Of a stretch of 64,000 bases of DNA, positions 47,438 through 60,112 are shown in pieces. The first letter of the stretch is position 1. Every line of letters begins with the position of its first letter. The notes below the pieces were generated by a model that saw nothing but the letters and a program-made list of their open reading frames with translations, did not search any database and was not told the DNA's origin. The position numbers and the translations under genes were made by a program. This DNA is from Isoetes taiwanensis (taxonomy: Eukaryota > Streptophyta > Lycopodiopsida > Isoetales > Isoetaceae): positions 7,861,105 to 7,925,104 of the forward strand of contig JAJEKV010000045.1 of NCBI GenBank assembly GCA_021234155.1, given 5' to 3'.

Positions 47438-48779
47438 TTCACCCCCTCTTAGAAAATAATGCTGTCACTATTCTATTCTATTCTATTCCTCAGCATTGGG
47501 GTTAGTTAAACAAATGACGGTTAATCGAAAACTGCAATAGAAGGAAGTATCCTTAAACCTTCTTATGATAAGTATGTTAAATGCACCTTGGTGCTTAAAC
47601 TCGCTATCTTGAGATCCATACATGGGCAAGTCGCGTCTTTGCTTGGCGCACATGTGAATACATCAGCATGTACAAGTCCAGCGTAGAGTTGGCCCTGCCC
47701 ATTTGGGAAGTAGGTGAATGCACCACATCATAAGAACTACAAAGGTTACATTTGACTAAGTTAGAAGCGGATCTCTAGCGGTGTGGGATGAGGATATATG
47801 TTTGTTATGTACATAGCATGGACACATACGATAAACATCTTTGGAGAGGTAATCTAGGTGGTGACACTAGGAGAGAAAAACGGCGTATCCTAAAGTTCTT
47901 GATGGAGGTGCGGAATACGTTGAAATGTGCAAAGGATGATCAATCCGTTGCATGCTAGGGTATGATGTGGTAGTTTGCACTTGAAGTAAATGTCAGCGGC
48001 CAATAGAATAAAGCTTAAGGTAGTGGGGTTGAGTAGTACAATAGTACAATTCCGGGATAGGTATCAAATAGGAGTTACATGCTAGAAGCTAAAATGTGTC
48101 TTGAATAGACACCTAAAACTAACTTTCCACATGATCCATACACGGATCAGGCGGAGGTGACGCCATGGGTTTCATGGAGGTCTCGAACATGGATACAAGT
48201 CCGTGTTGTCTCAACATAGATAATTGTAGAAAGGCTCACAAAGTACAAGGCAAGCACCTTGTAATTCCACGATTTATCTGAAGGCTCACCGCTCTTAGGC
48301 CATGACTATGGCTTAAATGCGGATGCCAAGTCATTTGGAATGTCGAGGAAATGACATGACATCATGTGAGAAATGTAATGAGTAACATTTCGGGATGTAG
48401 GACAATGTTGGATTATAACTCCCAATGATAGGTAGGTTTACAATATAAGGGCCATATAATAGTGGCTTAGAAGGCACAAGGCGGTTAACGGATCGTTAAA
48501 GGAGTAGTGGATTGGTGACTCTACTGAATATAGATCACAACTAAAGGATGATTTGTATACGATGTGGCTGATGCATGATATTTAGCAATGAAAACGGATA
48601 GATAGGTTATTACCTAACATGAAGGGTGGTCATTGCTAATATACAAAAGGTAGATTTTAGCGGCTTGAAAGGCGACAAAAGCTGAAAAACTCCTTAAAGA
48701 TTTGGTGCATGGCTTGGGAAGAAGACTTCCATGTCCTAAGACAAGATGGTGAATTGAATTCACTAAGGACATTTTTAAT

Positions 48780-48960
48780 AAATAGATAGATAGGTAGATA
48801 GCATTTATATGTCATGCCACATTGGCGGCGTCCCCGAGGACATATGATGGACCCCGAGACTTGAACACAATATCTCTGAATAGAGGAGGCCTACCTTGGG
48901 GGTCTTTGGGTGGTGCTTGTCCTTTGGGACATTCACATAACCCTTGGAATACGTAAGTTC
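48780..48960 (-). mobile_element. SINE-like fragment with (TCTA)n tail
   Basis: Minus strand: box B-like GTTCAAGTCTC (near 48866), then CCTCGGGGACGCC..., and a TCTATCTACCTATCTATC tail. The tail-side sequence recurs at about 42125-42215. No clear box A. Confidence 0.4.
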
Positions 48961-49830
48961 ATTTGTGGAACTTAGCGCCATTTGGGGATTAAAGGAATGG
49001 TTGGAAATACTTTTCCCCAACCATATTTGGATACCCTAGAAGGAGGTGAGTAATCAACAAGGGTTGGGTGGCATTGGATTATGCGGAGAACAACTCTAAA
49101 AAAAAAAAAAAAGGTAGATTGTTGTCACTTTGGCAGTGTGGTGCAGATAATAACTACTCATAGCCATGTGGCGGTGAAGTTTGGCACAAAATGATACCAA
49201 GGTTTGTACCCAACAAAAGGACTCATTACGTATTTGAGTATGTGCCATGATCTAGGGGAAGTGATCCGTAAAAGGAACAAGACCAATGAGAAGGAATATT
49301 GAAGGGTGGTAGGATCAAAGGAATCCAAACCGATGGTCTAGAGGGGTCTGCATGGCAGTCCCTAGTCGGTTGGACGACAAAGAGATCCTTTCTCACCGGG
49401 GCGCGAGGCGAGTCAAGGTTTAGACACTAGAGTGAGGCAGCGTTAATTAGAATTATGTTTATAAAACATTACTTATATATAGCGTCGAATAAGGTCTAAT
49501 ATAAAGCATATGAATGTAGTATGGATTGAATCATGGCAAGGGCGAAGAAAGCTGTGTTATCAAGGCATACGCCAAAGGACAATAATAATTAAAGTTATGG
49601 ATCGAGGAGATGGCGGACATTATTATCGTCGCCTAAAGAATATCAAGGATATAACACATGCTGCTATTCTAGAGAGTTGCCTGTCGTTAATTAAATTCGG
49701 GAATTAGTCCCACCAAGTGAGTTGATGTTATCATAACAAGTTGGCGGACTTGCTAGATACGTCGTGTCATTTGGTCGGTTTATTCTAGGGGATACTAGCT
49801 TTATATATGGTTAACGGTTATCCGGTTGAC

Positions 49831-49957
49831 TATGGCGAGAGAAAGGTCGACTCCGTGGCCATGGCGAGAGAGTTTGCTCGGCTATGGCGAGAGAGCTTGC
49901 TCCGGCTATGGCGAGAGAAGCTTGCTCCGGCGGCTATGGCGAGAGCTTGCTTTGGCG
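49831..49957 (+). repeat. Minisatellite, TATGGCGAGAG unit x5
   Basis: Five copies of (GGC)TATGGCGAGAGAGCTTGCTC with 22-31-bp spacing. Small open frames here follow from the repeat. Confidence 0.85.
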
Positions 49958-50057
49958 GAGATTCTTGCCTCACTTCGTGGGTTTACCAAAGGCGGCTCTA
50001 ATTTTAAAATATAGATGCATTATAAATATTAGAAAAAGGGTTATATCCCTTCAAGAA

Positions 50058-50128
50058 AGAAGTTGGCTTATTGGTGAAGGTGTTGGTTTGGGTCTGTGAG
50101 AAGGTCGGGGGGTTCAAGACCCCATAGT
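50058..50128 (+). mobile_element. tRNA-derived SINE head 1
   Basis: Box A-like TGGCTTATTGG (50064) and box B GGTTCAAGACC (50111) at tRNA-like distance, with GGGG/CCCC T-stem. Followed by A/T-rich sequence. Confidence 0.5.
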
Positions 50129-50204
50129 ACCCTTTTATATAAAAAAGTTGCTATGAGAAGAAATAGAGTACTATATGTGTATATAAAATATGTGAAACAC
50201 ATAT

Positions 50205-50330
50205 GTTACATTCAAAGAGAGTTTGGTGTGGTGGTAGGCACCTAGGTTTGGAGTTCAGAGGTCATGGGTTCAAATGCGGGTTGAGGCGCCATAAAATATG
50301 TATATAAAGAAAAATAATAAAATTTTTATC
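50205..50330 (+). mobile_element. tRNA-derived SINE head 2
   Basis: TGTGGTGGTAGGCACC resembles a D-arm/box A (TTGGTAGAGC type), box B GGTTCAAATGC at 50267, then A/T-rich tail sequence. Confidence 0.5.
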
Positions 50331-50654
50331 GGCCGGAAATACGCATTTTATACGGTCGGCGCCCGACAGCATTATCTGGCGTTTTCTAGCGTCGTGAGTC
50401 GATCAAAAGCAAGCGGCGCCCGAGTTGACTTTCGGGGCCCCTCCTTGACCATTTTAGCCGACTAACGGTTGTCCTAGGGTATTTGGGGTGCGCCCGATCC
50501 AATGGAGCCATTTCGCCTTCATCCCGGCTACCTACAAAAGGTTATAGCCCCTCAAACTTGGGTCCTCGGTCGCCCTAACTTCTTTAAACCTAACTTAGGC
50601 CGAGCTACGAGGTTAGAGTTTGGCGATGCTATGATTACGGTCAGCGAGAATCAT

Positions 50655-50666
50655 GGCTCGATACCA
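50655..50666 (-). other. Primer-binding site (minus strand)
   Basis: Reverse complement TGGTATCGAGCC, a one-to-two-base variant of the tRNA-iMet site, four bases from the LTR. Confidence 0.7.
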
Positions 50667-50670
50667 TCGG

Positions 50671-52350
50671 TGACGCTCCACGAATATATACGACACCCGG
50701 TAGGTATACATGGGGACTTTCCCCTCCCATGGCAACCAACTTGCCATGGCGTGGACCCTCAGGTCTATTTCGGGCCATCTATGAAATGATGCTAGAAAGA
50801 AGACCGAAAGGGTCATTTGCGCCTTCAATGGGACTCCTACGTCGGCGGAAGCATGAATACAGGGGTTAGCACCACGGCATAAATCATATATAAATAACCA
50901 CCCGCGAAGGGTGGTGCATCCATCAAATACCAGCGGCATAGAATATGCATCTAAACCTAAGAAAACACCCAAACCCGGGTTCTACCAGGCTCCGGACTCG
51001 GTGAGGATCGTGACGGCTGGGCCTCAAGAGATCGGCGGGCCAGAGTCTTGGCATGGCGTTGGCTGGCATAGAACATCGGCTAGGGTTGACCACTCCATCG
51101 CCCCTCGTGCACACTTTGCGGATGGGTCAATTCACGCTATGGCTTGGCTATAGCCAGGAGAGCGCAGGTTCAAGGTATCACCCTTTGAGCCTACTCCGGG
51201 TTCATGGCGCTGGTCAGATGAGGCGAGGTGGAAGCGTCCCCTTCGAGAATCACGGTGGTTCCATGGGTGAGCTAGAGAATATGTGCCGCATCGGCGACCC
51301 CCATCCGTGCAGACTTACTCACCTAAATCTACTCAAAGTGCAAAAGGTGCTCCATACGGATCACACCTCTACACCCGAGGGAGTGTCGGACCCATACCCG
51401 GCCCCGGTGAGGTGGCTGCTCGAGGCCCTAGCCCCTTGTAGGAGTCTCGGGAGCCTTGTATGCTTTCGTGCAAGACCCCACCCCTCATGTCACCTTGTGT
51501 TCCTAATGCGGTGCTAAGCCGGACCATAGCATCTAGGGACCGGTGGGCTCTTGTACCACAGGCGCAATATTGGGAATTACAGGGGTTTTATCTAGGAACA
51601 TACTAGCATTATATGAGTTCGAGGTCTCTACCCGCCCTTATTTCCCCATTTCGAGTGATACCATACAAAGAACTATCAATCCATCCTTTTTAGGAACCAA
51701 ACCCGAATCGAGAATATAAAGAGAACTTACCTTTACAATCAAGGGTTGGTTCCTACCATTAAAACACTGTGAGAGAAGAACGGTGAGAACATCACAACAA
51801 GTGCCCAGCAGGGCTACCTAGAATTCACAACTAAACTACTACCAACCGGTGTTTTCTTTGGACCCGTTATCGTGGGGTGCTTCCATAGTGTTTGACGAAG
51901 GGTGGTAGCAACGACTAGGGGTTGTTTAGTGATTTTGGCGAGGTCAGCAAGAAGTCCTTGGCGCTCAGCCTGCTCCTTGGGCCAAAAGAACAGTCCTTAA
52001 GGCCAAGAAGTCCTTGGGCCACCGCCTCCTTAGGCCAGCCTCCTCTCCTCCATCTCCGGCTGCTCCTAATTCGGTGGGGCACAAAAGCCCTAATTTGGGT
52101 GTCCAAAATGGAAACCATGCCTTGCCCAATCGATTTGGGCCAAGTGGCACCCCCTTGTTGGTGCTAATTAACTAATTTAGCTTAATTAGGGTAATTAGGC
52201 TATATACTTTATAATTATCCACAATGGATTTATTAACATAGCTAAATAAAACCATTGTGGTCGATGCCCACTTAGCCAATTACCCCCTTATGTCCTAGTG
52301 ACGTGTCCCGGCGTGCATACGTATACCGTATGAATGCCTGGAACGTCACA
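50671..52350 (-). repeat. 5' LTR (minus strand) of the 42-52 kb element
   Basis: 1680 bp pair of 42248-43923. Many of the differences between the pair are small losses or swaps at CAG/CTG and CG sites. Confidence 0.9.
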
Positions 52351-52355
52351 CATTG

Positions 52356-55300
52356 TATTTCATGTAGTATTATACAAGCCACAACAGCCTGAGCAAAATT
52401 TGTCCCATATTCAAAGCTTTAGGTTTTGATCTGAAGGGTGGGATTAGGGGAAGCCCTAAATACTGTGCCAATTAACCATTTATAACAGTTATCTGGATTT
52501 CTCAAGCATGTCCTCACCAGCAGAAGCATTTATTTTTTATTGCCATAGTCTGTAATTGGACATATATCTAACGGCTGATGCATGCAGACTATTAAGCAAC
52601 CAAGATCAAAACAAAAATCAGATGCGCTACAAGAGCAGAACACATGCACAAAAAAACCAACAAGGGCAACCATAAAACTAATCTACTTTTAAGGGCTCTC
52701 TATCCTCTAGCCTGCAGCCACAATAGACAACAACTAGCAACAAGAAAAGCACTGCAACAAAACAGCAGCAGGTAAACTATTGGAGCACTTACATGCAATC
52801 ACTTAAACCCAAACGGTTAGCAAAAAATCTCAAAAGCAACATCTAAGTCTAGCGAGCTACAACCTGCCCTACTCTACTTCTAGAAAATATAGCAAATCAA
52901 AGCATCTATCTAGCTGCAAGGTGGACGGAGAGAGCACATGCAGGTGACCGTATGTACATCTATAAGCTACCCTAGAAGAAAACCCCAACAGATTTAATCT
53001 GAAACAGAGCATTTGTCGGAAAGCAGAGCCCTATATAAAGAGTAAGCTAGCAAGTAAACCTCTATCGCCTTTATATCTCCAGACTGGCAGTTAGTACACA
53101 AAGAAACCAGCAGCATGTCTAAAGCAATTAAAAGCCTTTGGCACGCCCTTTGTCATCGCAAAAGTCGTTTGTTTCATCGCTCAGAACATATGCATGTGAC
53201 CACTTACATTTTTGGGTTGCCCCTCTCGTTTATGTGGGTATGTGGGCATATTCGGATAAGGCCGGCATATGCCTAGCATATGGTGGGATCGCTAAAAACC
53301 GGCTCGACCCAGAATTGGCGGTGGCAAGATGTGGGGCGCCAAGGTGGGAAACCCCGCTAACCGGGCTCCATCTGAGCTCAGCTATGGAGGTCGATGCATG
53401 CGCTATGGAGGTCACCCGACTCTTCAATTTTGTAACGATCTCTTTGTTTTCTAATCTATCTAGCTTTAGCATTACTTCGCTTTGTGCTTTCTTGTTGCGG
53501 GATGTTGAAGAGAGGTTTGATTTGTTGTCGGGGAGCATCTTAGCCCGTGGGAATTAGGTGAAGCGCCCTCAAGAACCCGTCATATTTGAGGTTTGATATT
53601 GACAATGTGAGGCCTTCAATATTCTAAAGTTTACTCGCTTTTGTGGTTGGAAGCCAAATTTCCTCTATTTTTAGCTTTTGCAATGGATATGCAATAGATG
53701 CCCTCTTTCTATTGCAGATTTGTTGATTCTAATGCATGATCATGCGATGAAACATGTTCTTCTAGATGTGCCATGGTTTTGCAGCCTTTGTGTTCGCGAT
53801 GAAAGTGGCGAATACATATTTACGCATTTATCAATTTAAATCGTAAGTAGCCATTTTTTTATGCGGAATCCTTCGTTTTGCCAAATGGATTTGTTAGAAA
53901 ACTATCCGTTAGGGGTATTCCGTTAGGGGCAAAAACAGGTTTTGCCGGGTTTGATCTTGATTGACATGGAGTTACAATATCTCTATCTTATGCGTGGGAT
54001 TGAGTAAAGATAGCACCAAAAAATTTGAAGGTATTCATGCTCCCGCCACAAAATTAACTCGATGGGGAAGAACATTTGATTCAAATTTACCTTTGTGAGG
54101 TAATCTACATATGATTCAATAGAAATGTGCAAATTGTTAAAATCTTTCAAAACCCATTTTGTAAAGATTGCCAAGACGTTATGGTTTATGTTGCGGTGCT
54201 TATTTCTTTGATTTTGCATACTCTAATTTCAATTAGATTTTAGAATTCTAACTCCTTTGTTGATGCAGATCTGATTTCATCACGATATATGTCTCAAGTT
54301 CTTCATGCCCAAGCATTGATGTAGTCGTGCGACCGGGAATCAAAAACAAAATGTTGTCTTTATGCACAACCATTTGGTTGGGAAACATGTCGCCAAGTCT
54401 CCGCATTTTTTCATCGAGGCTCGGAGATGATGAGAATGAGCCAAGTACTAATTAATGTCTTTTTTCATGTCATGATTCCATCGTGAAACCTAACCCTCCT
54501 CCCAAAGGTCATCTGTTTTTGTATATTCCGCAGAAGAAGCTCTGCAGAACTAAAACACCAAAGCTGGCGGCTGAGCTAGAAAAACTACGGTGAGTTGCTA
54601 CCTCTATATTACCTAAGGCGATAAACTCGATATTGGGCTAATTCTATGGTTTTGGCAAGCATGAATTACGGCGCATTTTTGAACTGATTCTAGAACATAT
54701 GGCCGGAGATAGGAGCGGATGATCTTTCCTTTGGATCTTGAAAAAAATACTGAGATTATTGTTTGAAAAAATCTGTAGATTTATTCCATAACGTAAAAGC
54801 AACAGGGGAGGACGCAGAGCTGATTTCCCTAAGTACTCTCTCCGACCAAATGTATTGTAAATTCCCCTAAGATTGTTACCTTTCTTACGAAAAATTCCTT
54901 CCTGCATCCGGGTTTTGGCTAAATTGGATTTTTAAGCTCAGTTTTAAGGATTTTTTATGGGTTGATCGATGTATTTTTTGTATTTTTAGAGTTTGCAAGG
55001 AATGGCCTACATGCGGATATAAACAGTGGTAGCAATTTTTAGCAAGGATTTGTGTTTTGAACAAGCCCGGTAAAAATATTTTTGCAAGTTAAAGGGAATG
55101 GTGATGAACTACACGCTTATTTGTCCTATGCCAGTGAATAGTCTTGATTTGTGCACCAAAGTGTGGCAAATTTCGAGATTAGGGAAGGAAGCAGATTTAA
55201 CAGAAAATGATTGAAGATCATTGTTTTTGCATGAGCATTCTTGAGATTATTGTTTTACCTCGGTTGTTGGCAATGCGGCATCGGTTGTGGTTGTTACAGA

Positions 55301-55639
55301 GGTTCTTTGGATTGAAAGCTTTTGTTGGCGATTTGTTGCCTTTAGCTTTGAGAATACAAAGTGTCTAATTAATCTTTCGAATATATGGATATAACTTCAG
55401 GTCAGCTATGAGCTCTGTAGATACAAAATGTCTAGTTATTTTCGGGCTTGAAGCATTGCCTGTTAATATATCCCTCTTGGCCATTTTTTTATTACAATTG
55501 TATAGACTCCATATATGTAGTTTAGTCTTTGCCTTTGTAGTTTTGCATATTAGTAGGGTAGAAGAATAGCATTTGTAAAGCATAGAATGTCTCTTGGCCG
55601 CTTTTTTAATTGCATAAAATGTCTCTTCGGCCGATTTTT
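52356..55639. other. Non-coding stretch upstream of the transporter pseudogene
   Basis: No gene recognised in 3.3 kb. The 139-codon plus frame at 53138-53557 has no known domain. Upstream exons of the potassium transporter would be expected here, but I could not find its conserved N-terminal motifs. Confidence 0.45.
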
Positions 55640-56846
55640 AAAGCATGTCTCATTGGCCGGTTTTGTTATTGCCACACTTGCCATTCTTTGGGAGCCAAAG
55701 TTGTTTTCAATTATCAAGCAATGCTGTCCTTGGGTTGCTTTTCCCGTGAAAATTGTTCATACATCAAAACATATTTATGGACAAATCTATATCCTTGAAA
55801 TAGGGTTTGGATGCTTTTACTTTGTCCGGCCGTCACATTGGGTTTTCCGTGATACCATTCTAATTGGCCATGCATATGGTATAATGCTTATTTATGCTTC
55901 GTTTGCGGTTCTTTCTTCTAGTGATTGATGATTAAATTGACCTTTATGGCAGGCTTGGCTGTAATCATTGTGATGCTATTTTTGGATCAATTGAACTTCT
56001 CTATACATCATCTCCAATGATCAAAGTTAGTGAAGGTGGTTGGGTTCCATTAGTTTTGGTTTTGTTATTTTCATGGCTGTCATGTATACATGCCACTATG
56101 CACGACTAAAAGTATGGATTTGATTTACAAAATAAGGTCTCCTTGAAGTGGTGCTTACACTTGGTCCTAGCCTTCGCATTCTCGAGTTCACGGAATTGGG
56201 CAAGTATATCTGAGCTCGTTCTTTGGAGTACCGCCATCTTTTCTCACTTTGTCACAAGTCCATAAAGATGATTTTGATTTTGAAAGTCGACTTATTATGA
56301 GCATTGGAGAGTTTATTCATTTGAAAGGTCAAGAACATTGAATACCTCTAGCAATGAACCATCTCTTGAAGGTAGAATGGCTGTGATTGGTACTTCAAGC
56401 AATTCTCGCAATGAGACTTGTCGAAGGAAAAACATTTGTGGATGGTACATCCCGCGACGAGACTTGTGATCTCTCGAGCTTGACGATTGAACAATGCTCT
56501 CAAAATATTGGTGCATCTGGAGCAATTTTGGATCAAGATTCAAAAGCGCTGATTTTCGAGCAAAAAAGGAAAAAAAAAAAGCGAAGTTAGGTTTGAGATA
56601 CCAAAAGCTGTTTTTGGATCCTTGATAATGTAAGAGTTGAGGGAATTAATAGAAGCGAAGAGTGCGGAGTTGCTTACATTGTTGGTCATTCTTATGTGAA
56701 AGCCAAGAAAGCGTCATCTTTTATGAGGAAATTTGTTATTGATGTGGCTTATAACTTCACGAGAAAGAATTGCCGAGGTTCTCATTGTGGCCTTGAACAT
56801 TCCTCACACATGTCCGATTGAAGTGGGCATGATTTATTATGTGTAA
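55640..56846 (+). pseudogene. HAK/KUP/KT potassium transporter, 3' half, frameshifted
   Basis: Shifting frames give successive pieces of a plant high-affinity K+ uptake transporter, a multi-pass membrane protein: VIATLAIL, VKIVHTSKHIYGQIYI, FRDTILIGHAYGI (55640-55900); after an AG at 55951, GLAVIIVML, then FGSIELLY...EGGWVPLVLVLLFSW (55950-56085); KYGFDLQNKVS-like, LTLGPSL and IFSHFVTS-like (56100-56265). The cytosolic C-terminus follows: VRFEIPKAVFGSL, the GVAYIVGHSYVKAKK region in two frames, and ALNIPHTCPIEVGMIYYV before TAA at 56844-56846, the family's normal C-terminus. Several transmembrane segments are missing, and there are many stops and frameshifts. Order matches the family throughout, so this is host-gene debris rather than chance. 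Confidence 0.8.
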
Positions 56847-59232
56847 GCAAATTTTGGGAAACTCGTGTGCAATGAATCGCCATCCGCAAAATATTGTATA
56901 GCTGATAAAAGAGCTTGTAGCTTACTTTTCTGGTATTCTTGAAAAAATCTTGCCTTCGGTTTTGAAGCGAGCATTCTAAATGGTCATTTTCTAAATGGTC
57001 ATTACCTCTATTCTTTTATTATTTTGTACTATCGTGTTTGAACGTGAGTCATGATTTATATATGATCATGATTTGAATGCGTTTGAAAAGGACTTCTAGT
57101 TAAGCAGATGTTTAAATGAGTTGGCTAATGTGTTGGAAGTAATCTCCCAAGTCGATAATAGGACCCATTGATTGCTCAAGAAGAAAATTCTTTTGACAAA
57201 ATATGACCTCATGTGCGATCAATTTGTTGAGATGTGTGAAATGGCTGTTGATAATGATCGGCTTAATGAAAATGTTACAAAGGAAATTGCTAAAATTTTC
57301 ATTCTAAGAAACAATGGCTCAAATTGTTCCACGTATCAATCTATGACATGTACAATGCACTATTTATCACATTATTTTAACCCGCCACCGACGGACAAAA
57401 TGCGCGTTCGGGGCGAAGAACATTTGTTTAACCTTTGGGAAAATCGTCGCTAGTTTGGGCGCGTAGTTTGTTTTATGGGAGCACATATAAAGTAGTTCAG
57501 GAAATAAAGATAGAAAAAGATGTTTAGGAGGCTTAACTGTCCCTAGTATCCTTTTGTATCTTGGATCAATTGACTATCCAAATTTAGCGGAGGTGATTGG
57601 TTATCCTCAACTAGAAAATTGGTTTCCAGGTATGTCATCTCCTATGAAGTTTACGTGAATGAAGTTCTTGTTGCCTTGTAGGGGAGAAGAATAGCACTTT
57701 CTAAAGCATAGAATGTTTGGATCTTAATATAGTTGGAACTTGTAAGTTGCATTTTCAGTGGCTTTTAGATAATATTTCTGGTCATGGCATACTGGAAAAT
57801 CAGAACTTCGTTTCGTCTTTCAGAAAATCTAAAATAATCCAGGCAATTCCATTGAATATTTTGGACCCATTCAGGCTGCTCTATTGGATTACCATGATTT
57901 ACATCATCAAGCAAAGCATGTATTGTTTTACAAATCTAAAATAACTATTTTGTTGATCTGATATGCAGTGCATTCTTGGCCCAAAATAAGATGAACTTTT
58001 TACGCCAATCCTAAATGAGCTGCATTATGGCAAATGGCTATGGCTATTAAAGCCTGAGAATATAAATCATGTTAGCCTGTATGACACAAAAGATGGTACA
58101 ATGGTTTGCCATATTATTTTATGTTGTGCCAATTCTCCAGTAGAATCAAAGAATTTCATAGCTAAACTCTTTGTCTTAGATGTTCCGTCAGCTATGTTGC
58201 TCAACTTATTTTGCTTTTCGTTGAATGTTAAGGATGTAGATAACCAATAAGCTTTTACAGTTGTAAGATATCCTTAAAAAGTAGTTTACTTCAGGAAATT
58301 ATAAATATGTAACTATAGCTTTGTTCTTTCTTTTGCAAAATATAATATCCCTCTTAAAATTATTTCCTTCTCTCATCAATATTTAGATGCACAAACTCCA
58401 TCTAACAGGGAAACTCCTAAGCCAACTAGTGGATCTTTTGTGGGCACATATCTCATTATGCATTATTTAACGGATGACTTTTGCATATGGACTATTAAAA
58501 AGCTCTAATAGGCCAACAAAACTTGAAATCCGAAATGCTAAGTAAGGATGTTGAATGTTAGGTAAAAAGATAGAATAATTAGGTAAAAGCCAGAATGCAA
58601 CATAAAAACGTTCAAGGAAACTGCCTTTAATATCCTGGAAATGAAACTGTGACACGTGGCAACGCACAATTTGAAGAAAGGGCAGAATGTGTTGTAAGTT
58701 GATTTTACGTTTCTCTTCTTCAGATGGTATAGTCCAGTAATGTGATACCTGTGTTAAATTTGAGGGATTCGTATTCTTTCTGGTATGGTTACTCCTCCAA
58801 CGAAGTTCCAAAAGCTGCAAAGAGCATTGATATAATAATTGACTCGAATAACTATATTTTTTGGTATTCTGTAACATTAAATCCCCATATTCAATCAAAC
58901 AAAAAACCAACAGTCCCCTTTCTGTAGCACAGATTCAAGCTTTTGAAAAAATAATCCGAATAAGTATTATGAATTAGGTGTCGACTGTGATTTCGCCATC
59001 TTGGGCAATTTGAATTCAAATATTTTACACCTCTTTAAAAATAAAGACATGTTGGAAAATCAGAACTTCGATTCTTCTTTTATAAAATCTTATTCCTATG
59101 ATAAGGAAACATGTATTTCCTTATCATAATAAGGAAATACATGATAAGGACCAAAGATTTCTTCAGGCCCATCTTCATAAAGTCATGGTATCAAGTATTG
59201 TATTCTTTTGAAGTATAAATTTTGATTGATTG
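56847..59232. other. Mostly non-coding, one short open frame
   Basis: A 93-codon plus frame (57172-57453; LTKYDLMCDQFVEMCEMA ... NPPPTDKMRVRG) vaguely recalls the C-terminal part of FAR1/MULE-type proteins but is too short to name. A ~40-bp segment (GGAAAATCAGAACTTCG) occurs at 57790 and 59052. A 147-codon minus frame at 58467-58910 shows no domain. Confidence 0.35.
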
Positions 59233-59318
59233 TGAAAACATGACTTTCAAGTATGATTTAAGCCACTTCACCCTCGGGACACGGAGGGCAACCCGTCGTG
59301 CGCAGCACCTTGTTAACA
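59233..59318 (-). repeat. Dispersed repeat Y, copy 2 (inverted)
   Basis: Reverse complement of 39317-39405 with moderate divergence (shared GTGCTGCGCACG, GGTTGCCCTCC, GAGGGTGAAGTGGC). Confidence 0.8.
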
Positions 59319-60019
59319 ATTAATTGCATCTCTTAAACCTGTAATCTGCTCGAACATAACTTACTCAAAATCAACCAACATCAGAATTTAATGTTTACAT
59401 TATCATTTGTTACTGCTGTACATGAACATGAACTGTATATGTGCAAGGACTTGGCATTCTACTTCAATCACATACAATGTCCATTACCTGTACTAAGCAT
59501 TTCAGTGGAGTTTCCAAAGCAAGGTAGCACATAAGATAAATTTTTTACACCTTATTTTTGACGTTTCCTCCATGACTGTTCGCTCTTGCTCCTTTGTCTG
59601 CATAGGAAGTCTCATGCTATAGTCAAACCTCCTCATATTTTTCAGCCTTTTGCATTTTGCCACTAGCTTGGCCATTGCCCTTGACCTTTTTCCTTTGTTC
59701 AGTTCTGCAGAAGGATGATTACTGCCCCCAACTATTGTTTAGTGCCAAGATCACATAACAACTCAGTTCGCAGCAAAGATAAGAGGACAAACATACCATC
59801 TAAATTCGTACAGATTAAAACCCCTTCCGGCATGTGTTCTACTTGAATGCAAAGGATGCATTTCAAGAAAATAGCAGAATAAGAGGAGAAAGGAAAAAGT
59901 AGGTCACAGAAGGGGAGAAGGCAGAAACAGCGGCAGAACTTCCGGTTAGCCGGTATGCACAGCAGCCGCCTGGCAACAGGGATGACCTAGCATTTACAGC
60001 TTACAGCAGGTTTTTAGCA
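59319..60019. other. Non-coding stretch
   Basis: No open frame of note, no repeat recognised. Confidence 0.4.
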
Positions 60020-60073
60020 GTTTTTGGCATATTCTAGGTATATGCTAGCATATACCATGAATATGCCAAAAAC
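60020..60073. repeat. 54-bp near-perfect palindrome
   Basis: GTTTTTGGCATATTC ... GAATATGCCAAAAAC arms with TATATGCTAGCATATA at the centre; only the TAGG/CCAT step is unpaired. It is followed at 60090-60107 by TTGCCCC-ccta-GGGGCAA, a word also found near 30951. Confidence 0.85.
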
Positions 60074-60112
60074 CCACATAAACAAAGGATTGCCCCCCTA
60101 GGGGCAACCCAA

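Larger units (their letters stand above)
43936..50654 (-). mobile_element. Degenerate interior of the LTR element
   Basis: No open frame above ~90 codons in 6.7 kb and no RT, RNase H or integrase motif that I can defend. The interior also holds later insertions: an LTR-like end at 47176-47437, a (GATA)-tailed SINE-like piece near 48780-48960, a minisatellite at 49831-49957 and tRNA-like pieces at 50058-50330. It is either an old relic or a non-autonomous (LARD-type) element. Confidence 0.6.
42248..52350 (-). mobile_element. Complete Ty3/gypsy-type LTR element, minus strand, coding capacity lost
   Basis: Two LTRs of ~1.68 kb (42248-43923 and 50671-52350) with TGTGACG/CGTCACA ends, flanked by the 5-bp duplication CATTG (42243-42247 and 52351-52355). 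A minus-strand PBS (50655-50666) and a polypurine tract next to 43923 give the orientation. Interior 43924-50670. Confidence 0.9.

Noticed and set aside
53138-53557. 139-codon plus-strand ORF as a host gene
   Set aside because: No domain, no splice partners, and overlapping minus-strand frame of similar length; chance is sufficient.
57172-57453. FAR1/MULE-type protein fragment
   Set aside because: Resemblance rests on a generic helical stretch; no zinc-binding CxH motif or transposase core nearby.
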